Assembly (NCBI GenBank): GCA_016715115.1
Contig: JADKBM010000011.1
Location: 744,001 to 808,000 of the forward strand
Direction of reading: 5' to 3'
Origin: Acidobacteriota bacterium
GTDB taxonomy: Bacteria; Acidobacteriota; Blastocatellia; Pyrinomonadales; Pyrinomonadaceae
Length of the DNA: 64,000 bases
The notes beneath the pieces are model-generated. The model saw only the letters and a program-made list of their open reading frames with translations, searched no databases and was not told where the DNA came from. Positions 34,468 to 41,982 of the stretch are shown here, one piece after another (the first letter of the stretch is position 1; each line of letters begins with the position of its first letter). A program made the translations under genes and the position numbers.

Positions 34468-35778
34468 CTAAGGTCTGAGCCGGTACAGCATCCGTGGAAA
34501 CGGGATCGTTTCGCGAACGTGCTCGATACCGCACATCCAGGCGGTGCAGCGTTCGATTCCCATTCCGAATCCGGCGTGCGGCACGGCGCCGAAACGTCTA
34601 AGGTCGAGATACCACTCAAACGATTCCTTCGGCAAACCGTGCGCCTCGATCTGCTTTTCAACAAAATCCAGATCGAACGCGCGTTCGCCGCCGCCGATGA
34701 TCTCGCCGTAACCTTCCGGAGCGAGCAGGTCGACGCCGAGCGCGAGCTCCGGTCGTTCCTTGTCGCGTTCGAAATAGAACGCCTTGATCGCGGCGGGGAA
34801 GTGATGGACGAAGACCGGCGTGCCGAACTGGTTGGACAAATAAGTCTCGTCGGGCGCGCCGAAATCTCCGCCCCATTCGAAGTTGTGCTCGAGTTCGCCC
34901 TTCGTGAACCCTTCCTGCAGCATCTTGACCGCATCGTCGTAGTGGATGCGCGGAAAAGGCGCGGCGATCGACTCGAGCTTCGAGACATCCCGTTCGAGAA
35001 CTTTTAGGTCTTCCTGGCGGTCGCTCAGAACTCGCTCGACGATGAATCCGATCATCTGCTCGCCGAGATTCATCACGTCGTCAAGCTGGGCGTAGGCCAT
35101 TTCAGGTTCGACCATCCAGAATTCGGTCAAATGCCGCCGCGTTTTCGATTTCTCGGCCCGAAATGTCGGGCCGAATGCGTAACTGCGGCCGAACGCGGCG
35201 GCCGTCGCTTCGTTGTAAAGCTGTCCGCTCTGCGTCAGATAGGCTTTGTCGTCGCCGAAATAATCGACTTCGAAGAGCGTCGTCGTGCCCTCGCACGCGG
35301 CCGGCGTGAAGATCGGCGTGTCGGCGAGGATGAATCCGTTGGAATCAAAAAAATCGCGCACCGCCTTGATCACCGTGTGACGGACGCGCAGCGCGGCATG
35401 CTGCCGTTTCGATCGAATCCAAAGATGGCGATGATCCATCAGAAACTCGGTGCCGTGTTCCTTCGGCGTGATCGGATAATCGTGTGCGTTCTGGATAACT
35501 TCAAGCCCCGTCACATCGAGTTCGACGCCGATCGCCGACCGCGTGTCTTCCTTGACGGTGCCGCGAACGATGATCGAAGATTCCTGCCCGAGACCTTTTG
35601 CGACTTCGAAAAGTTCCTCGTCATTCGGCCTGAAACAGACGCACTGGACGATTCCGGTGCCGTCGCGCAGTTGCAGAAAAACGAGCTTGCCGCTCGAACG
35701 CGAGTTATAAAGCCAGCCCTTCAGCGTAACTTCTTCGCCGATATGTTCTTTAAGTTCGTTGATGTATGTTTGGTTCAT
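34468..35778 (-). CDS. asnS: asparaginyl-tRNA synthetase
   Basis: The 436-residue class IIb synthetase has an OB-fold anticodon-binding domain (about 14-105, VTLKGWLYNSRSSGKLVFLQ) and the catalytic domain. Motif 2 is FRAEKSKTRRHLTEFWMVEP; motif 3 is GAVPHAGFGMGIERCTAWMC near the C-terminus. The AsnRS-type signatures FLMDHRHLWIRS and ACEGTTTLFEVDYF separate it from AspRS. It charges tRNA-Asn with asparagine in the cytoplasm. A heptad array starts right after the stop. An Rrf2-type regulator is divergent, with about 190 nt between the starts. Confidence 0.96.
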   Translation of the reverse strand: MNQTYINELKEHIGEEVTLKGWLYNSRSSGKLVFLQLRDGTGIVQCVCFRPNDEELFEVAKGLGQESSIIVRGTVKEDTRSAIGVELDVTGLEVIQNAHDYPITPKEHGTEFLMDHRHLWIRSKRQHAALRVRHTVIKAVRDFFDSNGFILADTPIFTPAACEGTTTLFEVDYFGDDKAYLTQSGQLYNEATAAAFGRSYAFGPTFRAEKSKTRRHLTEFWMVEPEMAYAQLDDVMNLGEQMIGFIVERVLSDRQEDLKVLERDVSKLESIAAPFPRIHYDDAVKMLQEGFTKGELEHNFEWGGDFGAPDETYLSNQFGTPVFVHHFPAAIKAFYFERDKERPELALGVDLLAPEGYGEIIGGGERAFDLDFVEKQIEAHGLPKESFEWYLDLRRFGAVPHAGFGMGIERCTAWMCGIEHVRETIPFPRMLYRLRP

Positions 35779-35946
35779 TTTTTTGAAAGATTATCGCACA
35801 AAACACGGCACTGGGAAACAGAGGACCAAGCGCAAAGCAGGCAAAGGGGGTACGGCCGCGCAGCGGTCGGAGCGCACCTGCGGGCACATGCTCCGCTGCA
35901 CCGTTGCTTTCCGGAAATCGCAGATCAGAGTTTGCAAATCCAGAAG

Positions 35947-35969
35947 TATGTAACTAATCTTGTTACATA
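35947..35969 (+). promoter_or_regulatory. inverted repeat, likely Rrf2-type operator
   Basis: The perfect arms TATGTAAC (35947-35954) and GTTACATA (35962-35969) are separated by 7 nt. The second arm ends one base before the regulator's ATG at 35971. No Shine-Dalgarno sequence is seen there, so protein bound here would cover the initiation region. Autoregulation is the natural inference. Confidence 0.6.
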
Positions 35970-35970
35970 T

Positions 35971-36426
35971 ATGGCCGGGAACTCCAGACTTGCTACCGCA
36001 ATACACGTCGCCGGGATGTTGTCATTCGCCGACCGGATGCCGATCACGTCCGAGGCGATCGCGCAGAGTTGCGGCACGAACGCGGTCGTCATCCGCCGGG
36101 TCATCGGACTGCTGACGAAACACGGATTGGTCGCGGTCAAGAAGGGAACCGGCGGCGGCGCGCGTCTGACACGGGAGCCGGAACGGATCACGCTCGGCGA
36201 CATATATGATGCGCTCGACGAAGGCGCGCTGTTCGACGTTCCACAGTTTGATGCATCGCACGAATGCGAACTCGGAAAGGTGGTTCGTCCGGTCCTCTCG
36301 GATATTCTCGGGGAGGCGGAGTTCGATCTGCGACACAGCTTGAGTGAACGCACGCTCGCCGAGGTGATCGAACTCGTCCGCCTGAAAATGACGGATAGCT
36401 GCCGTCAAGCGGTCGTCGCTGAATAA
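35971..36426 (+). CDS. Rrf2 family transcriptional regulator
   Basis: The 151-residue protein has the N-terminal winged helix of Rrf2/YwnA proteins (RLATAIHVAGMLSFADRMPI, SEAIAQSCGTNAVVIRRVIG, LLTKHGLVAVKKGTGGG). The dimerisation part follows. The three clustered cysteines that bind an iron-sulphur cluster in IscR/NsrR are absent; only single Cys residues occur (SCGTN, HECEL, DSCR). It may therefore sense something other than Fe-S. An inverted repeat overlaps its start. The ABC exporter gene begins 20 nt downstream and is its likely target. Confidence 0.85.
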   Translation: MAGNSRLATAIHVAGMLSFADRMPITSEAIAQSCGTNAVVIRRVIGLLTKHGLVAVKKGTGGGARLTREPERITLGDIYDALDEGALFDVPQFDASHECELGKVVRPVLSDILGEAEFDLRHSLSERTLAEVIELVRLKMTDSCRQAVVAE

Positions 36427-36446
36427 AGACTGTATCCAAAAACAAA

Positions 36447-38294
36447 ATGGAAAAAAGCGCCAAGAAGAAACAGAAAATTGATTATTCCCGCGCCTGGCAC
36501 GAAGCCCGCAAACTCATCTGGAGCTATCGCTGGCGGCTTCTGATCGGGCTCGGGCTGATGCTCGCCAGCCGCGCCGCGGGATTGGTGCTGCCATACTCGA
36601 CCAAATTCCTCGTCGATAACGTTTTCGGCCAGAAACAGTACGATATGCTCTGGCTGATCGCGCTCGCCGTCGGGCTTTCGACCGTTTTCCAGGCGATCAC
36701 ATCGTTTGCGCTTTCGCAGGTTCTGGGCGTCGCGGCGCAACGGGCGATCACCGAGATGAGGAAACGCGTCCAGGCGCACATAGAGCGTTTGCCGACGTCT
36801 TATTTCGACTCGACGCAAACAGGTCAGCTGATCTCCCGCATTATGCGCGACGCCGAGGGGATTCGAAATCTCGTCGGCACGGGACTCGGCCAGATGACCG
36901 GCGGGATACTCTCGGCGCTCGTATCGATGGCCGTCCTGTTCTATCTGAACTGGCAGATCACGCTCATCACCCTTGCCGTGCTCGCGGTCTTCGGTTATGT
37001 ACTCAGCTACGCATTCAAGCAATTGCGTCCGCTGTTCCGCGATCGGGGCGAGATCGAAGCGGAAGTCACCGGCCGCCTGAACGAAGGCCTCGGCGGCATT
37101 CGAATCGTCAAGGCATACACCGCCGAGAAGCGGGAGGAACTGTCCTTCGCCCGCGGCGCGCACAAGCTTTTCCGGAATATAGCGAAATCGATGACCGGAG
37201 TTTCAGCGACGGGCGCGTTCGCTTCCGTCATCATCGGCGCGATCGCCGTCATTATGATCTGGTTCGGCGGCAACGCCGTGATCGCGAATATGCAGGACGC
37301 GACGAAAGGTATGACCTCGGGCGATTTCACGATGTACATCGCGTTTACGATCTTTATGGTCATCCCGATCGTCGATCTTGCGAACATCGGGACGCAGATC
37401 ACCGAAGCCTTTGCCGGGCTCGACCGCATATCGGAAGTTTTCGCGATGCGCACCGAAACGGACGAGGACGAAAGCAAGAACGCGATGCCGAAGCTCGAGG
37501 GCGCGGTGGAATTCGAGGACGTTCATTTCGAATATGAAGTAAACGTTCCGGTGCTGAAAGGGGTCTCGTTCGCCGCGGCGGCCGGTACGACGACGGCGCT
37601 TGTCGGATCATCGGGATCGGGCAAATCTACGATCCTGAGTCTCGTGCTCAACTTCATACAACCCAACCGCGGATTTGTAAAGATCGACGGGCGTGACCTC
37701 AATTCGATCAAACTCCGCGACTATCGGCGGCATCTGGGCGTCGTGCTGCAGGACAATTTCCTGTTCGACGGCACGATTCTGTCGAATATCCGGTTCGCGA
37801 ACCCGCACGCCAACTTCGACGAGATCAAAGAGGTTTGCCGCATCGCAAACGCCGACGAGTTCATCGAGAAGTTTCCCGACAAATACGACACCGTCGTCGG
37901 CGAGCGCGGCGTCAAGCTTTCGGGAGGTCAACGCCAGCGGATCGCGATCGCACGCGCGTTGTTGGCGAATCCCAGGGTCTTGATCCTCGATGAAGCTACG
38001 AGTTCGCTCGATTCGGAAAGCGAGGCGCTGATCCAGGAGGGACTGCGGCGTCTTCGCGAGGGTCGGACGACGTTCGTCATCGCGCATCGTCTGTCAACCA
38101 TACGCTCGGCCGACCAGATTCTCGTAGTCGAATCGGGCGAGATCCTCGAACGGGGAACCCACGATGAGCTGATCGCGATGAACGGCCGCTACAAACAGCT
38201 TTACGACAAGCAGTACAAGTTCGAACAAAACCTCTTCGTCAATCCCGGCGAGGAGATCTTAAACGAGGAGAAACAGGCAGTCAGCAAACTATAA
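36447..38294 (+). CDS. ABC transporter, fused permease and ATPase (MsbA-like)
   Basis: The 615-residue half-transporter has six predicted membrane helices (about 30-330), followed by a nucleotide-binding domain. Walker A is GSSGSGKST near 389-397, the signature LSGGQRQR near 490, Walker B VLILDEATS near 509, and the switch His lies in VIAHRLSTI. It works as a homodimer, or as a heterodimer with another half, in the inner membrane, exporting lipids, peptides or drugs. It follows an Rrf2-type regulator by 20 nt and precedes a small membrane protein by 4 nt, so the three probably form one operon. Confidence 0.93.
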   Translation: MEKSAKKKQKIDYSRAWHEARKLIWSYRWRLLIGLGLMLASRAAGLVLPYSTKFLVDNVFGQKQYDMLWLIALAVGLSTVFQAITSFALSQVLGVAAQRAITEMRKRVQAHIERLPTSYFDSTQTGQLISRIMRDAEGIRNLVGTGLGQMTGGILSALVSMAVLFYLNWQITLITLAVLAVFGYVLSYAFKQLRPLFRDRGEIEAEVTGRLNEGLGGIRIVKAYTAEKREELSFARGAHKLFRNIAKSMTGVSATGAFASVIIGAIAVIMIWFGGNAVIANMQDATKGMTSGDFTMYIAFTIFMVIPIVDLANIGTQITEAFAGLDRISEVFAMRTETDEDESKNAMPKLEGAVEFEDVHFEYEVNVPVLKGVSFAAAAGTTTALVGSSGSGKSTILSLVLNFIQPNRGFVKIDGRDLNSIKLRDYRRHLGVVLQDNFLFDGTILSNIRFANPHANFDEIKEVCRIANADEFIEKFPDKYDTVVGERGVKLSGGQRQRIAIARALLANPRVLILDEATSSLDSESEALIQEGLRRLREGRTTFVIAHRLSTIRSADQILVVESGEILERGTHDELIAMNGRYKQLYDKQYKFEQNLFVNPGEEILNEEKQAVSKL

Positions 38295-38298
38295 ACAT

Positions 38299-38733
38299 AT
38301 GGCAGATCAACAAAACTTCAAGAACCACACGCGTTGGTTCCCGCTTTTTCATTTCGTCATCATGCCGCTCTTGCTTTTTAATCTCGGATGGCAAGCCTAC
38401 CAGTTGTACTACGACCGGAGTTGGGACCGTGCGGAATGGTTGTTGATGGCGTTCGTCTTTATCCTGATGACGCTCGCCGCGCGCCTGATGGCGCTCCGGG
38501 CGCAGGACCGCGTCATACGGCTCGAAGAACGGCTCCGCTATTCGAGCCTTCTTTCGGCGGATCTCGCGGCAAAGGCATCATCATTGAAGACTGGCGAGAT
38601 CATCGCGCTTCGATTTGCGTCGGATGATGAACTGCAGGACCTTGCTCAACGCGCCGTCAACCGGGAGTTCGCGACGCCGAAAGAGATCAAAATGGCAATC
38701 AAAAAATGGCGTGGCGACCATCTGAGGGTCTGA
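38299..38733 (+). CDS. small membrane protein, DUF6526-like
   Basis: The 144-residue protein has two membrane helices (about 14-34, FPLFHFVIMPLLLFNLGWQA, and 44-64, WLLMAFVFILMTLAARLMAL). A cytoplasmic C-terminal helical region follows (DRVIRLEERLRYSSLL, EIIALRFASDDELQDLAQRA). This matches the layout I associate with DUF6526. The function is unknown. It starts 4 nt after the ABC exporter stop and is likely cotranslated. Confidence 0.75.
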   Translation: MADQQNFKNHTRWFPLFHFVIMPLLLFNLGWQAYQLYYDRSWDRAEWLLMAFVFILMTLAARLMALRAQDRVIRLEERLRYSSLLSADLAAKASSLKTGEIIALRFASDDELQDLAQRAVNREFATPKEIKMAIKKWRGDHLRV

Positions 38734-39005
38734 CAATTTGGGATTTCTGATTTGTGATTGCGGATTTTCGTATCGATCGGTCTCGGCTCAGATGGAAGCG
38801 CAATCGTTCGTCAGCCGCGTCGCGAGTTACGACCTATCGTCGTAACTCTAACGATCCGATGAAGAATCGCAAAACAGACAACCTTTGCGGGATGGAGGCA
38901 ACAACTTGACGTTGGGTTGAAACGGACGCTCGCACCTTGGAGTTGCCGTGGGTTCGCCAGTTGAGACCAGCTGGGATCTGCGCAATCCCGGAACCCCGTG
39001 TGAAC
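38734..39005. other. intergenic region starting with heptad-like bases
   Basis: The first 40 nt after the stop read AATTTGGGATTTCTGATTTG, then TGATTGCGGATTTTCG. This is the same GATTT theme in the direction of the upstream gene. The rest, up to the terminator hairpin at 39006, is GC-rich, with no frame or RNA I can name. Confidence 0.4.
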
Positions 39006-39036
39006 AAGAAGGCCGTCCTCGCCGGACGGCCTTCTT
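39006..39036 (-). terminator. terminator after tRNA-Lys
   Basis: A perfect 13-bp stem (AAGAAGGCCGTCC / GGACGGCCTTCTT) encloses a 5-nt loop. It lies 14 nt beyond the 3' end of the minus-strand tRNA. It is followed by T-rich sequence on the plus strand as well, so it may act in both directions. Confidence 0.8.
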
Positions 39037-39049
39037 TGTTCTTCGAAAA

Positions 39050-39125
39050 TGGTGAGTCGTGCAGGACTCGAACCTGCGACCCGAAGATTAAGAGTCTTCT
39101 GCTCTACCAACTGAGCTAACGACCC
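39050..39125 (-). tRNA. tRNA-Lys (CTT)
   Basis: Read on the minus strand it starts GGGTCGTTAGCTCAGTTGG, with the acceptor stem GGGTCGT pairing ACGACTC and an encoded CCA. The anticodon arm is GAAGA-CTCTTAA-TCTTC with anticodon CTT. The T arm contains GGTTCGAGTCC. All arms fold normally. A strong terminator follows at once. Confidence 0.95.
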
Positions 39126-39355
39126 ATATGTCGGAACGAGGAAGATTATAGCAAGAGCGGCCGTGAAAACTCAAAAACCATTTGAAGGATTTTGCCCGTG
39201 TGGGAAAGACGAGATTTCTGCCGGGAAGCGTTCAATGGTTGGTTTCGCTGTTTTGATTCCGTAGCCAGGAAGCGGGGAAGCGACGGCAGCTATCAGATCA
39301 CCGTGATTTGCCCACGGCTCAGCGGTTCAACCGACCGGTCCCGAAAGGAAGAAAC

Positions 39356-39730
39356 ATGTCAAGGAAATTCAAATCCCTGGTCCAAAATGTCCAAAATCCG
39401 AAATTGAAATGGAAATTGGCGCGTCATTCTCATCAACCCCGCCGTCGCCCTCGGATTGTTCGGCACCAAAATAAAATTCTCGAACAGAGCGCTGAAGACG
39501 AGGCGCCGGCCCGCCTCGACCGGATTTACCAACAATCCTTGATAAGCCGCGTCAATCCTTTCGTTCCTCGCCGACCCCGACACCGCGGCACGTTGAATGT
39601 CGCTGCTGTTAAGGCACCGGGCATTGGCGGTCGCCGCAAGGCAATGCTCGAAGACATCGCGGTCCTGACGGGCGGCAAGGTCATCTCCAGTAAAATTTTC
39701 TTTTTGACTGACCGCTATACCATTGAATAG
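39356..39730 (+). pseudogene. chimeric frame containing an internal groEL fragment
   Basis: Residues encoded at 39584-39688 read RGTLNVAAVKAPGIGG, then RRKAMLEDIAVLTGGKVIS. This is the conserved apical-domain segment of GroEL (about 268-302 in E. coli numbering), with GIGG instead of the usual GFGD. The sequence on both sides does not match GroEL. The frame is open back to an ATG at 39356 with a good AAGGAAG site, so a 124-residue chimeric peptide could be made, but I regard it as a relic. The real 3' tail of groEL appears about 1.6 kb further on. Confidence 0.75.
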
Positions 39731-39741
39731 TATAGTCACAG

Positions 39742-40104
39742 ATGATGAGAGCCGAGCTTACTCATTTTTGTCGAATCACCGGGATTTACGGATCGAATAG
39801 ACAAGCTGGCCTCGCTTGACGTTTTGTTTTCATTGCAAAACGATCTGGCCAAAAACCCTTAACGCGGCGACCTGATGACCTGATGTGCCGGGGCAAGAAA
39901 GGGTCGAATCGGAGACAAGGCAGCAGGCAAGGGCAAAAGCGGTGGTTTTCGGTACATCTACGTCTACATCGTTATCGCCGGAACGATGTATCTGGTTCAT
40001 TTTTTTACGGCAAGAACGAAAAGGCCGACCTATCAAAGGCCGAGCGTAACGAACTCGCGAAGCTGGTCAAAGAACTAAAGAGGTTATATGGCGAAAAAAG
40101 CTGA
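39742..40104 (+). pseudogene. inactivated HigB/RelE-type toxin
   Basis: Reading across frames recovers a HigB-like toxin: FVESPGFTDRIDKLASLDVL, SLQNDLAKNP, RGDLM, GARKGRIGDKAAGKGKSGGF, RYIYVYIVIAGTMYLVHFF, and YGKNEKADLSKAERNELAKL ending GEKS. It is broken by in-frame stops (TAA after LAKNP, TGA after RGDLMT) and by frameshifts in T-runs near the start and after VHFF. The last frame is intact and overlaps the antitoxin start by 17 nt, as in functional higBA pairs. The toxin is dead; its partner is not. Confidence 0.8.
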
Positions 40105-40408
40105 ATTGAACAATGAATTTTTCGAGAGTATCAAGGCAGGGTTGAATGCCGCGATCGAACACGCCGAGGGCAAGCGCCAAGATCTTCGCACCACGACGCT
40201 GCCGCGTCCGCCAGATCAGTTTTCGGCAACAGAGATCGCCAATTTTAGAGCTCAGCTCAACGTTTCCCAGGCAGTTTTCGCCCGATATCTGAATATCTCC
40301 CCGAAAACCGTACAGTCCTGGGAACAAGGCCACGGCAAACCCAACGGCGCCAGCCTCAAACTCTTGTCAATAGCTCGAAAAAATCCAAAAGTACTTATCG
40401 ATGCTTAG
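40088..40408 (+). CDS. HigA-like helix-turn-helix antitoxin
   Basis: The 106-residue protein has a C-terminal XRE-type HTH (FRAQLNVSQAVFARYLNISP then TVQSWEQGHGKPNGASLKL) and a charged N-terminal arm (MAKKAELNNEFFESIKAG). This is the layout of HigA/MqsA-like antitoxins that bind the toxin and repress their own operon. The frame is complete although the upstream toxin is disrupted. It could persist as a stand-alone repressor or neutralise related toxins made elsewhere. Confidence 0.85.
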   Translation: MAKKAELNNEFFESIKAGLNAAIEHAEGKRQDLRTTTLPRPPDQFSATEIANFRAQLNVSQAVFARYLNISPKTVQSWEQGHGKPNGASLKLLSIARKNPKVLIDA

Positions 40409-40454
40409 TATTCTCAGTTTTCATTCTCGGTTTTCCATTTTCCATTGCTATCGT

Positions 40455-40559
40455 GGGCGGCATGGGCATGGGCATGGGAATGTAGTGTCAGTAGCCCGCA
40501 CGTAAGTAAGGGCATTCTCAAAACACAAAGGCCTCGGCAATCCGCCGGGGCTTTTTTTT
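40455..40559 (+). repeat. groEL tail plus terminator, copy A
   Basis: The repeat encodes GGMGMGMGM and a TAG, the Gly-Met tail typical of GroEL. About 45 nt of 3' flank follow (GTAAGTAAGGGCATTCTC), then the hairpin GCCTCGGC/GCCGGGGC and eight T residues. Copy B at 41296-41389 shares the tail, the flank and the hairpin, at roughly 85 % by eye. Together the copies bracket the PIN toxin module. Confidence 0.8.
40531..40559 (+). terminator. rho-independent terminator of groEL tail copy A
   Basis: An 8-bp stem (GCCTCGGC / GCCGGGGC, one wobble pair) with a 5-nt loop is followed by eight T residues. It ends transcription coming from higA and lies 18 nt before the PIN toxin start. Confidence 0.85.
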
Positions 40560-40576
40560 GATGTATAATCAGCATC

Positions 40577-41059
40577 ATGAAATCGCGAGTTTATATCGAG
40601 ACGTCCGTAGTAAGTTTTTATCACGAAACTCGTACCGAGCCCGATATGATCGCTCGTCGCGAATGGACTCGTAAATTTTGGGATGTCGCTGGCGAAGAAT
40701 ATACGCTGCTTACGAGCGTCGCGGTGTTGGAAGAACTTGAGAGAGGCGAATTTCCGAACAAGGAAGCAGCACTCGACCTTGTTAGCGGACTGACGCTCCT
40801 TCCGAATATCGAGGAGATTGATCTTATCGTCGATGTGTATATCCAACGCATGATAATGCCCGCTGATCCGGGCGGAGATGCCCGACACCTAGCACTTGCT
40901 TCTTTTCATAAATGCGATTTTCTTCTGACATGGAATTGCAAACACCTCGCAAATGCGAATAAATTCGGGCATATCCGAAAGGTTAATGATATTCTTGGAT
41001 TGTACAATCCCTCTTTGGTGACTCCTATGGAACTGTTAGGAGATTTATATGAAGCGTGA
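40577..41059 (+). CDS. PIN-domain (VapC-like) toxin of a type II toxin-antitoxin pair
   Basis: The 160-residue protein carries PIN motifs: RVYIETSVVSFY, where Glu replaces the usual first Asp, LLTSVAVLEELERGEF with a central Glu, and GGDARHLALASFHKCDFLLT then WNCKHLANAN. The last acidic group is intact, so RNase activity is plausible. The gene comes before its partner and overlaps it by 11 nt; vapBC loci usually have the antitoxin first. It begins 18 nt after a groEL-derived terminator and lies between direct repeats of the groEL 3' end. Confidence 0.82.
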   Translation: MKSRVYIETSVVSFYHETRTEPDMIARREWTRKFWDVAGEEYTLLTSVAVLEELERGEFPNKEAALDLVSGLTLLPNIEEIDLIVDVYIQRMIMPADPGGDARHLALASFHKCDFLLTWNCKHLANANKFGHIRKVNDILGLYNPSLVTPMELLGDLYEA

Positions 41060-41240
41060 AGTAGACCCCGGCATCGCATGGATAAGAAAAATTCGGCACC
41101 AAATTTCCGCCGAATGCGGTCACGATACTAAAAGGTTCGGCGACCATCTACGCGAACTGGAAAAAAAATACGCCGATCGCCTCGAACCTGTCACTCGTCA
41201 AGCTAGAGTCGAAACCGTTGAGGTAGTGATAAATAAATGA
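41049..41240 (+). CDS. small putative antitoxin of the PIN module
   Basis: The 63-residue, highly charged protein (MKREVDPGIAWIRKIRHQIS, AECGHDTKRFGDHLRELEKK) starts inside the PIN toxin gene. I do not recognise a DNA-binding fold in it. Its size, charge and overlap suggest a toxin-neutralising partner. Its stop codon (TGA at 41238-41240) lies exactly at the boundary where groEL coding sequence resumes, so the module ends with this gene. Confidence 0.7.
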   Translation: MKREVDPGIAWIRKIRHQISAECGHDTKRFGDHLRELEKKYADRLEPVTRQARVETVEVVINK

Positions 41241-41320
41241 TCGCCGGCCTCTTGCTGACGACCGAAGCAATGATCGCCGACGCTCCCGACGACAAGGGCG
41301 GCATGGGTATGGGAATGTAG
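41237..41320 (+). pseudogene. groEL: 3' end of groEL (C-terminal 27 codons)
   Basis: The frame reads IAGLLLTTEAMIAD, then APDDKGGMGMGM and TAG, the canonical C-terminus of GroEL. A stop codon precedes it in frame, so it is cut off from the rest of the gene. An ATG at 41237 is created at the junction with the antitoxin stop. Sequence conservation is high, so the fragment is recent or still exchanging with an intact groEL elsewhere. Confidence 0.88.
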
Positions 41321-41389
41321 TTGCAGAACCCCGCACGCAGTAAGGGCATTCTCACAGTACAAAAGGCCTCGGCACACGCCGGGGCCTTT
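41296..41389 (+). repeat. groEL tail plus terminator, copy B
   Basis: This is the same unit as 40455-40559: Gly-Met tail, GTAAGGGCATTCTC flank and terminator hairpin. Copy B is joined to genuine groEL C-terminal codons, so it is the original. Copy A, whose preceding codons are not GroEL, is the duplicate. Confidence 0.8.
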
Positions 41390-41762
41390 GAGCGAAAGGC
41401 AGCTCCGTAATCGTTTGAATAACCCGATGTGCCGCGATCGAATACGCGAAGATCCAGATAATGCCTAAGACTGCGGTTATTTGAGCGATCCGGCGAGCAA
41501 CCGACGAACCGCGATAAATGAAAAGCCCGGCAATGCCGAAGATCACGCCCCCCGCGATCATAAATGGGAGATAGGTGATCCAGGTATCTTGGATAGCTCG
41601 CATCATCGCTGCGAAATGCGGAGGAGCCGGCGGCGCAGATGCCATCATCATCCGCTGAAACGCGACCATCGCTAACCCAAATGCTCCAAACCCTGCGACA
41701 GCGATTCCAAAGAGTCCCGTTAGTATCCCGGCGACCTTATTGCTTTTGAGAGAATTCATCAT
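41352..41762 (-). CDS. membrane protein of unknown function, C-terminus inside groEL repeat
   Basis: The 136-residue protein has three hydrophobic segments (VAGILTGLFGIAVAGFGAFG, YLPFMIAGGVIFGIAGLFIY, IAQITAVLGIIWIFAYSIAA). A Met/Pro/Ala-rich loop (MMMASAPPAPPHFAAMM) lies between the first two. The last dozen residues (RPRRVPRPFVL) are encoded by the terminator hairpin of the groEL repeat. The original end of this gene was therefore probably replaced when that sequence arrived. No family is recognised. Confidence 0.65.
   Translation of the reverse strand: MMNSLKSNKVAGILTGLFGIAVAGFGAFGLAMVAFQRMMMASAPPAPPHFAAMMRAIQDTWITYLPFMIAGGVIFGIAGLFIYRGSSVARRIAQITAVLGIIWIFAYSIAAHRVIQTITELPFAQRPRRVPRPFVL
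41362..41389. terminator. bidirectional terminator of groEL tail copy B
   Basis: A 12-bp stem, AAAGGCCTCGGC / GCCGGGGCCTTT, with a 4-nt loop. It overlaps the last codons of the convergent membrane-protein gene ending at 41352. Confidence 0.8.
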
Positions 41763-41935
41763 TTCCCAATCCTACACCAACCCCGCGAATGTTCTTGACA
41801 CCAAGAGCGACTTGATCAACCTTCTTTCCGCCGCAGAAGACGGTGTCAGGCTTGCGATATGAGATTCTCAAGGCCTCGGGGGGGAACGAACGGTGAAACA
41901 ATCGCGGTGTCTGACGCGGCTGTCTTGTTTCTATT

Positions 41936-41982
41936 CCACGGGTTTGCACCCGTGGCTTTATGCTCGTCACCCGCCACGCGGG
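41936..41982. repeat. two-hairpin REP-like element
   Basis: CCACGGGT-TTGC-ACCCGTGG is a perfect 8-bp stem. It is followed after 14 nt by CCCGC-CAC-GCGGG. The pair of close hairpins in an intergenic stretch is the usual look of REP elements. It differs in sequence from the copies at 34.3 and 49.5 kb. Confidence 0.65.

Noticed and set aside
34141..34534. Minus-strand frames spanning the array near asnS
   Set aside because: They combine heptad translation with the antisense of REP-like DNA; asnS itself ends at 34468.
38776..39005. Possible structured RNA between the small membrane protein gene and tRNA-Lys
   Set aside because: I could not match it to 6S, SRP, tmRNA, RNase P or a riboswitch by conserved bases.
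39126..39355. Possible riboswitch or groE heat-shock (CIRCE) control region before the groEL relic
   Set aside because: No TTAGCACTC-N9-GAGTGCTAA element and no recognised riboswitch core were found.
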